Shown: one piece after another, positions 15,973 through 26,681 of the stretch
How the letters are laid out: every line of letters starts with the position of its first letter
Position numbering within the stretch: position 1 is the first letter of the stretch
Assembly (NCBI GenBank): GCA_905234665.1
Contig: CAJOIV010000017.1
Coordinates: forward strand, 1-59,881
Direction of reading: 5' to 3'
From: an uncultured Bacteroidales bacterium
GTDB taxonomy: Bacteria; Bacteroidota; Bacteroidia; Bacteroidales; P3
DNA length: 59,881 nt
Notes under the pieces: model-generated
Told to the model about the DNA's origin: nothing
Database searches by the model: none
Seen by the model: the letters and a program-made list of their open reading frames with translations, nothing else
Made by a program: the position numbers and the translations under genes

Positions 15973-18900
15973 ATGAATAGGAAGACTATACGACAGAATG
16001 TTTTTGCATCGGCCATAATCTGCTGTGTGACACTCGCCATACTCTCTGCCTGTGGCGGCGGACAAGAAGAAAGACATCCAGGTCAGTCTGTCCGGACGGC
16101 GGAACCGTCAATCAGTCCCGACACGGAAATCACTGTCCAAGAGGCTCCCGCGAGCCTTGCCGACGTGCGGCGTCCCGACGTGAAGGTGCACGCCCGGCGG
16201 GGCCAGACGCTCTCCCTGCGGACGGCGGGGCTGACGCTGACGGCGGTGGAGGCCGTGCAGCACGAGGCGGACTACTCGGTGACGTCGCTCAAGGACGGGG
16301 AACTGCCGCCCCTGCCGCAGGGGATGGTGAACATGACGGCCTCGGCGGCGGGTTACCGGCTGCTGCCGGGGGGCGAGCACTTTCTTCCCTGTGCCGAGCT
16401 GCGGGTGGCCTACGACCCGGAGCGGCTGCCCCGGGGCTACACCCCCGACGACATATACACTTCGTACTACGACAGCACGACGCTGGCATGGGTGCGGCTG
16501 GAGCGTGTGGGCGTGGACACCGACAGCCGGGAGATAGTCTCCCTGACCACCCACTTCACCGACTTCGTCAACGAACTGCTCAAAGCCCCGGAAATGCCCG
16601 AGACGCAGGCCTTCGTGCCCACCCAGATAAGCGGGATGGAAGCCGCCAACCCGCTTGCAGGATACACCACCATGACGCCGCCCGAGGCCAACAACATGGG
16701 GACAGCCAACCTCAGTTACCCGTTCCTGCTGCCCGCTGGACGAGGCGGTGTGCAACCCAACCTTGCTTTGGCCTACAACAGCAACGGCGGCAACGGACTG
16801 TGTGGCGTGGGATGGGATTTGCCAGTACCCTGCATCAGTGTTGAAACTCGTTGGGGAGTGCCCTTGTACGACCCCAACCTCGAAACCGAGACCTATCTTT
16901 TCAACGGTGATCAATTGATTGTCTCGCATGACTCCGTGCCAGCCTTTGCCAAGGCACCTGTACAACGCAATCCTTATGAATACACCAAGCGCTTCTATCC
17001 CCGAGTCGAGGGGGCTTTCGACAGCATCCTGCGTCATGGCACCACGCCCCATACATATTGGTGGGAGGTGTACGACCGCTCCGGCACCTGCTATATCTAT
17101 GGACTGGGAGACGGGGAACTCCTGTCATACAGCGACCATGGCATAGCCAAATGGTATCTGACCCGTGTAATAGACCGTAACGGAAACACTGCACGGTATC
17201 AATACAACGCATACAATGACGGCGGCGACGGCAAGACATCCGGAACCGCCATGTATCTTGACAAAATCGTCTACACGGCACCCGACGGGGGATTCACACC
17301 CCACTCATGGTACGGCTATTGTGTGCAGTTCTACTATGGCGACAGAGAAGACCCCGTGATTTCCGGCAGCCACGGTCTCAAAGAGAACATCTGCAAGCGG
17401 CTGGACTCCGTCAAGACTTGGCTTGTCAAAGTCAAACCCGTGACTGTCGACTCCATAGGGGATCCTTCCATTCTTAAGCCCGAGCATGACAGGGAATTGA
17501 ATAAATTCGAAAGCGAAATCAATGAGAAGAGATTGGTCACAGCAAGGCTCCTGAATGCCGACAGCTACATTCAAACGGACTCCAGTCTTATCCGAGGATA
17601 CCGTCTGCTGTATAGATATTCCAAGACAGGCAAGTCGCTGCTGTCTGCTGCAGTGGAAATGAATTCACGGGAGTGGTTCTCCAATGCCCGGAATGTCACA
17701 TTGGGCAACCTTGGCAACGATTGCACCTTGAAATACCATCAGTTCAAGTACCAAAGTATCAACCAGACCACATTCGGGGATGAGCAAATCCTCCATACGA
17801 AAGCGTACATGGCATCCAGCGGCCTGGACGAGTTTTATCCCAGCCCCCTTGGCGGGAGCAGGGAATGGAAATCGGGATTCAGTTTCAATGTGTCGGTGGG
17901 GCTTGATCTGAACGCATGGCTGCGCACTGCCAATCTGGAAGTCACGGGCAGTGTCTCGCCCAAGAGTACGAGCCACGGGACGACCGCTCTTATTGACATC
18001 AACGGGGACGGCTATCCCGACCTGTTCTACAAGGACACCTCCGGAACGTGGAAGTGCCAGCTTTACATACCGGACACAATGACAGCCTCGGGAATAGGCG
18101 GTTACAGAAAACCCACACATGCTGTCGTGCCGACAGACGAGTTCAGCGCCACCGTCACCAAAGACAGTTACTCTATCGGTCTCGGGGCGCATGCAGGTCA
18201 TGAAAATTACACGACAAATGTGGGATTGAATGTCGGCTGGCAAGAGACATTCGGCAAGTCCGGCATCACGACATATTTCGCCGATGTCAATGCCGACGGC
18301 AAACCTGACATTGTCAAGAACGGCAGAGTCTGGTTCAACAACACCTACGGCGGCAATGTGGAATTCAAGGCCTCGCTTCGTACCAGACCTTCTCCGTCCA
18401 CCACCTGCGACACTGGCTATTATTCCGTCGCAGGGGCAGCTCCGATGAATGATTCCATCTTTGACGATGGACACGCGTCACAGACGTCCGTGAACAACAT
18501 CATTGACGGCGAGGCGAGAGACACAGTTATTCTGGACACCTTGCATGAAAAGAGAGAGGACACCGCCTATCGCAGCGCCATCCGAGTCTGGATAGCCCAG
18601 GATTCGGGCGACATCCACATCTCCGGAGCCGCCATGCTCGACACCCGTTTCATGGAAGCAATCGCCAGGACCAATGCCGACGGCGTGCATGTCAGCATCC
18701 AGCACAACGGCAGCATCGTCGACGGCACAAGCCAGGATCTGGACCTCAGCCACCCAGGGCATGATTTCTCTGTCGACATGACGGTGAAGAGGGGTGACCG
18801 AATCTATTTCAGGGTCGAGGCCTTGAAGAATGACCTGTACGATGTGGTGGATTGGAGCCCTGTGATATTTTACACGGACGCCGGCAAAGACACAATCCAA

Positions 18901-21900
18901 ACCGATTCGGCAGGGAGGAAAAAATATGTCTTTTCCGCCCGTGACGACTTCATGGCGTGGCAAAAGGACAAATTCCATATGCCGTTGGACGGCAGGGTAA
19001 GAATTGAGGCGGACTATTGTGTACTGCATGGAATGGAGGATAGCATATTCCTGAGAATTAGGCACATGGATAAAGATACGTCCGCCGTCAAAGACGGAAA
19101 CGACACCATGGTGGCCATTGCCCCCCATACCACCGTCGATCCCGCGGACGGGCGGTGGTCACTGACTTGGAGCCTGGACTCTTCCGACGTGCTTTTGTTC
19201 ACGGTACACAGCAACACCGAGCAGGACTGGACCGCACTGCAGTGGCATCCACGTGTCGTCAGCGATTCTTTGGAGGATGCCGATGCCCCTTCGTATATTG
19301 TCATGAATGACGAGCAGGGGGGGGATGACACCATCTACACCATAGACCTGTACCCCTCTCCCAGTTATTCCCCGTATGAAGACTACACTGCCGGATGGGA
19401 CAGCATCCCGGACAGCCTCATTGGACTGTTCCGTTCACTGTACCGTGGGTGGGGCGCTTTCACATACACCAGCGACACAATGCGCATGCCCATGGACGAG
19501 ACCTTGATACGTTTCAATCCCCAATATGGCAGTTATGCCGGTATGGACACATCCTCTTTCAGTAATGGAATTGCCGTGTCGTTGCTTGGCGACACCAGTC
19601 ATGCCGTATCTTCCGGGACCATCCAGTCCGGTCTGGCCTCATTCGTGCCGAATTCCGAGAGCTCCGGCACAGGTATGATGGATGCTGCATACGACGAAGC
19701 CGGACGGAACAGGATTTGGGTTGCGTGCGGCTACAGGTCGTTTGTCTCCCCGACACAGACAAGTCTCTACAACTGGCGGTCGGTGCGTGCAGCCTTGAAC
19801 GACACGACACTGCTGATTCCCGTGACGAACCGCAGTGTCGCCGGGCAGTCGCCTTCCGGAGGCGTGGCCGTGGGACCTGTGAAAGGAAGCTTCCAGGAGG
19901 GGTACAGCGTGCATGCGTCGCTGTCGGCAGGGGTGCAAGACCCAGAGGCCAACATGGAGGGCAGTGGATGTGCCAACTATTCCCACGGGGAAAGCCATGT
20001 GACCGCCGATTTCGTGGACATGAATGGCGACGGCTATCCCGATATTGTGGGTCCTAATGATGTGCAATACACAAATTCGCGCGGAGGATTGTCTGACAAG
20101 CGGGCAGGGACCTCTGTGTCGGGAGAAAACGGCATCCAGCACACGGTCTACAACGCCTACAGTTTGCAGGGAGGCGCCTCTTTCGCCGCCTATGAGAAGC
20201 ATGGGAAGGCACGGGGGAAAGTACATATCGAGCAGAGGAGCAAGGGTGCAAGCCTTTCCCAGAGCAAAACCATTGCCCTATCGACCGACAGGCAGGAACT
20301 GACATGGATGGATATGAACGGCGACGGGCTGCCCGATTGTGTCAAGGGAGACCTTGTATACCTTAATCTCGGCTACTCGTATTTCGACGGCAGGAACATG
20401 GGCAATATCCGCAAGACCAAGAACACAAGCACCACCAATTCCACATCCGGCACGTTGGACATCTCAACAGGAACCAGTCTCGTCAGCACGCTCAGCAACA
20501 CCACTGTCAGCAGTGTCAACAAGAGTTTTTCCGGTGGCAAGACGGTCAGCCGGTCCAGCAACGATTCCCCGGTGATGTATGCCGACATCAACGGAGACGG
20601 ACTGGTCGACAAGCTGGTCGACACCAATGGACAGACAGAAGTCTATTTCAACACGGGCTGGGGGTTTTCCGTCAACACCTACACCTTGAGCCATCATGCC
20701 GTCTCTCACGGCAGCGGCTACAACGTGGACTACAACGGCAACTTCACCGTCGGTGGAGCCTTCTCTTTCTGCGGCCTGAATCTGAAACTCCAGGGGTCGT
20801 TAGGCGGGAATATCGGGAATTCCATCTCCACATCCGAGTCGTTGCTGATGGACATGAATGCCGACGGGCTGCCCGACATGGTAAGCCGGAGCGGCCAGGA
20901 TATTTCCGTCAGATACAACCAGTTGTATGATGTTGACAAACTGACCTCTGTGGAGTCGTTTTACGGCAACAGGATGGAACTGGACTATGCCCAGGCGAAG
21001 CACTCGTCGCGGTCGAGGCAGCGCCCGACCGTGATGGCTGGACTGACAGTCGAAGACCTTACGGACACCAGCAGCGACATCCGGCAGTTCACATATGACT
21101 ATGCTGGTTATGTGTATTCCACGGCCGAGCGTACCCCTTATGGTTTCGACAGTGTAACCATAATCCAGCATAAAGATGGGCAACCCTACCGTATCACACG
21201 CCAAAGCTATCGCACAGACCATTACAAGATGCGTGGAAAGAAAGCCAGCGAGTTGCTCACCGATGCTGGCAACAGGCCGTATGTGAAACAGGTATGGAAC
21301 TATGAGTTGAAACAAATATCCGACGGCAGAGTAGTGCCTCACGAGGAAGCAGGATGCTTTGGCGCAACCTGGCCGGCGCTGGACTCGGCATTCACCCTCT
21401 ATTACGACCCTGCCACAAGGACGGTGGCAATCAGAACGGCTGAGAGGTATATCCATCAGGACAGCGGACGGATGTCCGGATATGACAACCTGGGCGACCT
21501 GTCCACCTCGTCCGACGACAACCATTGCAGTGTGGTCTATACGAGAAGACGGGGAAACCAGTCCGCTTTGCCGAAGATGATGACTGTCACCGATGATGGA
21601 AACAACATGCTGCGCCGCCGTGCCGCAAAGTACAACGACGACGGGATGCTCTCGGAACTGACAATGCACAATGACGGCAACGACACGTCCTCAGTGACAA
21701 ACTATTCCTATGACGGATATGGCAACCCACGCTCGGTTGAGATGCCTCCCAACGACAGCGGCCAGCGGACAAAGTATCTTTATGAATACGACACCTTGTT
21801 GCACCAGTTCCGGATATCGACGACCGACAGTGTGTTTGGCTTGGAGAGCCGCACAGAATACGACGTGCGTCTCGGCGTCCCCCTTTGTGTCCATTCTGTG

Positions 21901-24900
21901 GGTGGAGACAATATCTGCTACAGCTATGATGACTGGGGCCGCCCGCTGACCATCCGAGCTCCCCAAGAAAGCGATACAGGAGGCTGTCCGACAATCCAGT
22001 ACGCCTATTGGGACGACGGCCTGCCGGCACAACAGTTCAACCGGCGGGGTTTCCGTTCATCCACCGATTCTTCCTCGATGCCAGGACACCTGTCCAGCCC
22101 TCAGTGCAGCGACTATACTGGTAAACCTATATGGGCGCAGACATTGCACCGCTCTCAGAAGGACACCAGCCTGGATGTCGCCACGGTTCTTTTCGCCGAC
22201 GGCCACGGACGTGTGCTGCAGACGCGCCGTACAGCCGTCGTGGACGGTGTTCCTACACAGGTCGCGTCGGGGCATGCCCTGTATGACGACCTGGGACGCG
22301 CCGTCACGGCCTATGAACCATTCATGACCGGCACCACCATCTGCCAATATGCCGTGCCGCCGGACACGGGGCTTGTAACCCTGACCCAATACGACATCCT
22401 CGACAGGGTTCTGAAAACCGAGATTCCTTCCGAGGGCATAGTGACGCTTGCCGCATACAACTTCGACAGCCTTGCCGGAACAATGTACTTCAAACAGACG
22501 ACCACCGACCCAAACGGACACACCTCAACGGCGTTGACCGATGCAAGAAACCTGACTGTAGCAAACATCGACGCTTTGGGCGGACGGACGCTGTTCCAGT
22601 ACGACGCCCTGGGGCAGATGCTCTCATACACCGACCCCGACACCATTTCCACGACCTTCAGCTACAACATGCTCGGCATGCCGACGGAACGCCTGCATCC
22701 CGACGCCGGGCGGACAGCCTATACATACGACCCTGCCGGGCATCTGACAAAGGAGGTGAACCCATTGGGCAGCATCCTTTACAAGTACCGGTACCATCGC
22801 CTGACCGACAAGCAGTATCCGGCGGATGGGAGCAACGATGTGCACTACACCTATGGACTGTCTGGACGGGACAAAGGTCTTGTGACAGAGGTGACCGACG
22901 GCAGTGGCAGGCAGCGCATGGAGTATGACGAGATGGGACGGGTGTCGAAGAGTGTGCGGACATTGTCCATCCCCAATACAGGGCAGGCCTATGAGTTTGC
23001 ACAGGCATTCTCCTTCGACAGTTGGAACAGGCTGATGGAGATGACCTATCCTGACAGTGAGATTGTGGTCTACCGCTACAACGCAGGCGGAGGCCTTGTG
23101 CGGATGACGGGGGACAAGCACGGTGACGTCAGAATCTATATCGACGGAATTCAGTACAACAAATACGGTGCGCGGACGGGGATGGCATACGGGAACGGGT
23201 CACTTGCAGAGTACTCGTACGACCCCTTGCAGCGTCTTGTCCATCTCCATGCAAAGGACGGGCAGGGCAACACCATGCAGGACATCCACTACACCTACGA
23301 CCCTGTGGGGAACATCACTGTCGTCAGCAACGAGGCTCCACCCGTCGGCGGCCTGGGCGGCGGCTACCAGAACGTATACGTGTACGACGCGTTGAACAGG
23401 CTGACGCAGGCCGGCTCTGACGGCGCGGAGGGATGGAACTTCAACCATTCCATGCGGTACTCCCGTGCAGGGAGGCTTGAAGAGAAGAACAGGGATTGGG
23501 AATCTCCGGACAACTCCGGTTCACGGAATCTGAGATACATGTATTCAAGCAATACCGGGCCAAGACACGCCCCGGGGGGCATCATGGACATGTCTGGCGG
23601 CCAATACGACATGGACTGGGACCGTGCAGGCAACCTGGTCCGTGTGTTCGCGGACGGGGTGGAGGATACGCCTTTCGACACCCGCTGCCTGTTCTGGACG
23701 GCGGACAGCCGCCTGGCAACTGTCGTGGACAACAGCCACTACAGCTACTATGCCTACGGCCATGACGGGGAGCGGGTGCTGAAGATGACGGGCGAGGTCA
23801 TCGAACTGGACCAGAACGCCAGCCTGCAGTCCATACATACGGATCTGGACAATGTGGCCATGTACCCGTCTCCGTACCTGGTGGTCACCGGGCAAGGCTA
23901 CACCAAGCACTACTATGCCGGGGCCGAGCGCGTGTGCGCCCGGATAGGCAGCGGGGGGCTTGGCTGCGACAGCGTGTGCGTCGTGGACGACGGGGAAGTG
24001 AGCGGCAGGACCGACGACCGGTTTGTCAGTGTCTTGGACTACATCAACGGGTATGATTTCGCGGCCGACGACAGCCTTGTCCATGACCCTCTTGCCGTAG
24101 AACCCATTGAACCGGACAACCACGGGGGAGAACGTCCGGACCGTCTGTCGGTGGATTTGGTCACAAACCCCTGGAGCACCGTCGAGGCGATTATGAGCAT
24201 GGCGAATGAAAACCTTCCTGTCGGAAACGCCTCAGACGAGGAACCCGAAGTGTACTTCTACCATTCCGACCACCTCGGCTCCGCCAACTGGATTACCGAT
24301 GCCGACGGCAATCCCGTGCAGCACCTGCAGTACATGCCCTTCGGCGAACCTTTCATCAACCAGCGCACCTCGGGCTACAACGAAAGGTATACTTTCACCG
24401 GGAAAGAACGCGACGAGGAAACGGGGTATGGCTACTTCGGGGCGAGGTATATGGATCATGAACAGATGACGATGTGGCTAAGTGTTGACCCGCTGGCAGA
24501 TAAGTACCCGTATATTAGCCCGTATGTCTATTGTGCATGGAACCCGGTGAAATATATAGACCCGGATGGTGACAGTGTGGCTGTACTTCTTGTCAATGGA
24601 CGTATTGGTCATATGGGGATTCTCATACAAAACAATCGAGGGGGATGGGACCTCTATTCTGAAAATGGAGGCGAATGGCCTATCTTCGGAAGCATTACGG
24701 GTACCCCTAATGTTTTTCCCCTTACCAACGATGAGGATGATTACGAGCATACATACAATAATGTCCAGGATTTCATGTACAATGTTGATGAGAATTCCCG
24801 CAAATTTGATGGCGACTTATTCCCATATTATACGCAGGCGCTAGTGATACCAACTACGCCTGAGCAAGATAAAATAATTGGAGACGCCATGAGGGATGCC

Positions 24901-25143
24901 ATGAAAAAATATCGATTGCTTAATGACAATTGTGCACAAGCAGTGCTTAGGTCGCTTGAAAAGGCCGGCGTCAATACCTCCTGTTTAACTGATGCACCCC
25001 CCTCAAAATCTAATAGACCTTTCAAAAATTGGATTAGTCGTGGATTTACTAGAATACTTGAAAGTGTACAACCAGCAGCCATTTTCAATATGATTAGAAA
25101 CGCACACCAGGATGATGGAGTGTTTATTGAATTAACCAGCTGA
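15973..25143 (+). CDS. Giant Rhs/YD-repeat polymorphic toxin, lipoprotein (3056 residues)
   Basis: Signal peptide with lipobox LSAC (Cys27). An SpvB-like domain starts near 229 (NLSYPFLLPAGRGGVQPNLA). At least six FG-GAP/VCBS-like calcium loops are seen (for example DINGDGYPDL near 674, and others near 770, 1349, 1446, 1535 and 1626). A TcdB-type middle domain lies at about 1650-1760 and YD repeats at about 1880-2680. The Rhs core FTGKERDEETGYGYFGARYM is near 2806, ending DPDGD near 2867. The last 190 residues are the toxin tip: GRIGHMG (His2880) and NDNCAQAV (Cys2987) suggest a permuted NlpC/P60 or papain-like fold. TcB/TcC-like proteins form a shell that holds the cleaved tip. The tip segment is A+T-richer than the shell. 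A lipoprotein immunity gene follows. Confidence 0.9.
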   Translation: MNRKTIRQNVFASAIICCVTLAILSACGGGQEERHPGQSVRTAEPSISPDTEITVQEAPASLADVRRPDVKVHARRGQTLSLRTAGLTLTAVEAVQHEADYSVTSLKDGELPPLPQGMVNMTASAAGYRLLPGGEHFLPCAELRVAYDPERLPRGYTPDDIYTSYYDSTTLAWVRLERVGVDTDSREIVSLTTHFTDFVNELLKAPEMPETQAFVPTQISGMEAANPLAGYTTMTPPEANNMGTANLSYPFLLPAGRGGVQPNLALAYNSNGGNGLCGVGWDLPVPCISVETRWGVPLYDPNLETETYLFNGDQLIVSHDSVPAFAKAPVQRNPYEYTKRFYPRVEGAFDSILRHGTTPHTYWWEVYDRSGTCYIYGLGDGELLSYSDHGIAKWYLTRVIDRNGNTARYQYNAYNDGGDGKTSGTAMYLDKIVYTAPDGGFTPHSWYGYCVQFYYGDREDPVISGSHGLKENICKRLDSVKTWLVKVKPVTVDSIGDPSILKPEHDRELNKFESEINEKRLVTARLLNADSYIQTDSSLIRGYRLLYRYSKTGKSLLSAAVEMNSREWFSNARNVTLGNLGNDCTLKYHQFKYQSINQTTFGDEQILHTKAYMASSGLDEFYPSPLGGSREWKSGFSFNVSVGLDLNAWLRTANLEVTGSVSPKSTSHGTTALIDINGDGYPDLFYKDTSGTWKCQLYIPDTMTASGIGGYRKPTHAVVPTDEFSATVTKDSYSIGLGAHAGHENYTTNVGLNVGWQETFGKSGITTYFADVNADGKPDIVKNGRVWFNNTYGGNVEFKASLRTRPSPSTTCDTGYYSVAGAAPMNDSIFDDGHASQTSVNNIIDGEARDTVILDTLHEKREDTAYRSAIRVWIAQDSGDIHISGAAMLDTRFMEAIARTNADGVHVSIQHNGSIVDGTSQDLDLSHPGHDFSVDMTVKRGDRIYFRVEALKNDLYDVVDWSPVIFYTDAGKDTIQTDSAGRKKYVFSARDDFMAWQKDKFHMPLDGRVRIEADYCVLHGMEDSIFLRIRHMDKDTSAVKDGNDTMVAIAPHTTVDPADGRWSLTWSLDSSDVLLFTVHSNTEQDWTALQWHPRVVSDSLEDADAPSYIVMNDEQGGDDTIYTIDLYPSPSYSPYEDYTAGWDSIPDSLIGLFRSLYRGWGAFTYTSDTMRMPMDETLIRFNPQYGSYAGMDTSSFSNGIAVSLLGDTSHAVSSGTIQSGLASFVPNSESSGTGMMDAAYDEAGRNRIWVACGYRSFVSPTQTSLYNWRSVRAALNDTTLLIPVTNRSVAGQSPSGGVAVGPVKGSFQEGYSVHASLSAGVQDPEANMEGSGCANYSHGESHVTADFVDMNGDGYPDIVGPNDVQYTNSRGGLSDKRAGTSVSGENGIQHTVYNAYSLQGGASFAAYEKHGKARGKVHIEQRSKGASLSQSKTIALSTDRQELTWMDMNGDGLPDCVKGDLVYLNLGYSYFDGRNMGNIRKTKNTSTTNSTSGTLDISTGTSLVSTLSNTTVSSVNKSFSGGKTVSRSSNDSPVMYADINGDGLVDKLVDTNGQTEVYFNTGWGFSVNTYTLSHHAVSHGSGYNVDYNGNFTVGGAFSFCGLNLKLQGSLGGNIGNSISTSESLLMDMNADGLPDMVSRSGQDISVRYNQLYDVDKLTSVESFYGNRMELDYAQAKHSSRSRQRPTVMAGLTVEDLTDTSSDIRQFTYDYAGYVYSTAERTPYGFDSVTIIQHKDGQPYRITRQSYRTDHYKMRGKKASELLTDAGNRPYVKQVWNYELKQISDGRVVPHEEAGCFGATWPALDSAFTLYYDPATRTVAIRTAERYIHQDSGRMSGYDNLGDLSTSSDDNHCSVVYTRRRGNQSALPKMMTVTDDGNNMLRRRAAKYNDDGMLSELTMHNDGNDTSSVTNYSYDGYGNPRSVEMPPNDSGQRTKYLYEYDTLLHQFRISTTDSVFGLESRTEYDVRLGVPLCVHSVGGDNICYSYDDWGRPLTIRAPQESDTGGCPTIQYAYWDDGLPAQQFNRRGFRSSTDSSSMPGHLSSPQCSDYTGKPIWAQTLHRSQKDTSLDVATVLFADGHGRVLQTRRTAVVDGVPTQVASGHALYDDLGRAVTAYEPFMTGTTICQYAVPPDTGLVTLTQYDILDRVLKTEIPSEGIVTLAAYNFDSLAGTMYFKQTTTDPNGHTSTALTDARNLTVANIDALGGRTLFQYDALGQMLSYTDPDTISTTFSYNMLGMPTERLHPDAGRTAYTYDPAGHLTKEVNPLGSILYKYRYHRLTDKQYPADGSNDVHYTYGLSGRDKGLVTEVTDGSGRQRMEYDEMGRVSKSVRTLSIPNTGQAYEFAQAFSFDSWNRLMEMTYPDSEIVVYRYNAGGGLVRMTGDKHGDVRIYIDGIQYNKYGARTGMAYGNGSLAEYSYDPLQRLVHLHAKDGQGNTMQDIHYTYDPVGNITVVSNEAPPVGGLGGGYQNVYVYDALNRLTQAGSDGAEGWNFNHSMRYSRAGRLEEKNRDWESPDNSGSRNLRYMYSSNTGPRHAPGGIMDMSGGQYDMDWDRAGNLVRVFADGVEDTPFDTRCLFWTADSRLATVVDNSHYSYYAYGHDGERVLKMTGEVIELDQNASLQSIHTDLDNVAMYPSPYLVVTGQGYTKHYYAGAERVCARIGSGGLGCDSVCVVDDGEVSGRTDDRFVSVLDYINGYDFAADDSLVHDPLAVEPIEPDNHGGERPDRLSVDLVTNPWSTVEAIMSMANENLPVGNASDEEPEVYFYHSDHLGSANWITDADGNPVQHLQYMPFGEPFINQRTSGYNERYTFTGKERDEETGYGYFGARYMDHEQMTMWLSVDPLADKYPYISPYVYCAWNPVKYIDPDGDSVAVLLVNGRIGHMGILIQNNRGGWDLYSENGGEWPIFGSITGTPNVFPLTNDEDDYEHTYNNVQDFMYNVDENSRKFDGDLFPYYTQALVIPTTPEQDKIIGDAMRDAMKKYRLLNDNCAQAVLRSLEKAGVNTSCLTDAPPSKSNRPFKNWISRGFTRILESVQPAAIFNMIRNAHQDDGVFIELTS

Positions 25144-25183
25144 TTGGCTTTGTTTTAATATATTTCTTCAGTCAAAAAACATC

Positions 25184-25921
25184 ATGAAAAAAAAACTTCC
25201 AATTATATTGTCTGTATTGATTACTCTCTTCCAATCGTGCGAGTATGTCCCCTATCGTGGCATACAGCCTCGTACCATTACTTCGACACGCTCGTCTACA
25301 GAATCAAAAGCACTCGGTGCCTATATGGCACAGTATACACCCATTGACACGTTAGTTGAATATCACGACAGTCTGATTGACATCAAGTTCAACATTACAG
25401 AGGCTTATTTGGAAACCGAATTCCGCGAGATATACAGGTTTCCCCCATACAGGAAGAAACACTACAGACTATACCCCATGTACTCTTTTGTAATTATTGT
25501 CGACCTTGATTCGGTGAGTACAGTCAATATCCCCCATTCATGTAGTTGGTGGGAGATAAGTGATTTGCAGCTAAACCGTACTGTCAGAAATGTCCCGGTG
25601 AGAGTGGAAAAATTGGCCATGACTTCTCTGCATCCACAATTGGATACCATTGAAATACCATTGTACTTCGGGTGGTCCTACCGCAATCGAGTATGGCCGG
25701 GCAATCATTACGAGGAAGTGTTAATCCAGAAAATGCGATTCGTGTTGGACGATACAAACTTTCATGGTAATGTCTTCACCTATTCTTCGGCATCACAGAA
25801 ATTACAGGACAAGTTTGAGTTTAAGAAGAAAACGAGCTACGTTTGGGGCCACAGAACTAGGAGTACATCGCAAATGGATTCTATTTATCCACGGCACTAC
25901 AATGACACAAATGCACAATAA
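25184..25921 (+). CDS. Putative immunity lipoprotein for the giant Rhs tip
   Basis: 245 residues with a lipoprotein signal peptide (MKKKLPIILSVLITLFQSC, Cys19). The remainder is probably beta-rich and has no recognised domain. It follows the giant Rhs gene by 40 bases on the same strand, where a cognate immunity gene is expected. Its 3' end overlaps the start of the next orphan tip, so the cassettes are packed head to tail. Low G+C like the toxin tip. Confidence 0.6.
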   Translation: MKKKLPIILSVLITLFQSCEYVPYRGIQPRTITSTRSSTESKALGAYMAQYTPIDTLVEYHDSLIDIKFNITEAYLETEFREIYRFPPYRKKHYRLYPMYSFVIIVDLDSVSTVNIPHSCSWWEISDLQLNRTVRNVPVRVEKLAMTSLHPQLDTIEIPLYFGWSYRNRVWPGNHYEEVLIQKMRFVLDDTNFHGNVFTYSSASQKLQDKFEFKKKTSYVWGHRTRSTSQMDSIYPRHYNDTNAQ

Positions 25922-26681
25922 TTTCACCGGGAAAGAACGCGACGAGGAGACGGGGTATGGTTACTTCGGCGCGAGGTATATGGACTTTAGTCTTCTCACC
26001 TCTTTTATTTCCGCTGACAGATACGCTGACAAATACCCATTTATATCACCGTATGCCTACTGTGCGTGGAGCCCAATTAAACATACAGACCCCACAGGAG
26101 ATACGATAACTCTATCGCTTGAGGCTTGGAGAATACAGAAAGAGGCTTTTTTGTCTGTATTTGATAGAGACAAAAAGAAAATTCCATTTTCGTATGACAG
26201 ATCAACTCAAAGGCTGTCCTATACGGGAGAAAATAGTGACTATAACTATTCTGAGACGCAAAAGGTAATAATTGAGCATTATAAGGTATTATGTGAAGGA
26301 GACTACAATGTTTCCGTTCAAATCGTAAATAACAATGAGATTATAAAAACTCCCAAAAGAAGAACAACACTGGAAATTGAATTCTCCATGGGAATAACTG
26401 TTCCAATTGGAGAAAGAAGCGCCAGTGTATATATAAGCAGATACCCATTGTATCGGATTTCAGGGAGAAATGCCAGAAGGCCTTTAAGGGATGTTTATCA
26501 ATCAATAGCGATATTACATGAGATTGGAGGTCATGCATATTATTATTCTCAAAAAATATATGGATCTGAAAATAATGAACAGACCAGAGTCTTTGAGAAT
26601 GCCTGTAGAGATATTTTCACTGCATCATATTCTCGAGGCACGAAAGTAATTCGGAATGGGAGGGCCAGTTATGAACATTAA
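25911..26681 (+). CDS. Orphan Rhs tip with HExxGH metallopeptidase-like toxin (toxin C)
   Basis: 256 residues from the ATG at 25911 (25902 is also possible). It begins almost directly with the Rhs core (NNFTGKERDEETGYGYFGAR), then a divergent core end (SFISADRYADKYPFISPYAY, HTDPTGD). The toxin part carries ILHEIGGHAYYY (His203, Glu204, His208) and, about 20 residues on, VFENACRD. HExxGH is one residue longer than classic HExxH, but the HE...H...EN..R arrangement recalls M91/NleD-like peptidase toxins. A zinc protease is therefore suggested, not shown. It starts inside the 3' end of the preceding immunity gene and ends inside the start of the next, so it has no promoter of its own and is probably a silent cassette. 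Confidence 0.72.
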   Translation: MHNNFTGKERDEETGYGYFGARYMDFSLLTSFISADRYADKYPFISPYAYCAWSPIKHTDPTGDTITLSLEAWRIQKEAFLSVFDRDKKKIPFSYDRSTQRLSYTGENSDYNYSETQKVIIEHYKVLCEGDYNVSVQIVNNNEIIKTPKRRTTLEIEFSMGITVPIGERSASVYISRYPLYRISGRNARRPLRDVYQSIAILHEIGGHAYYYSQKIYGSENNEQTRVFENACRDIFTASYSRGTKVIRNGRASYEH

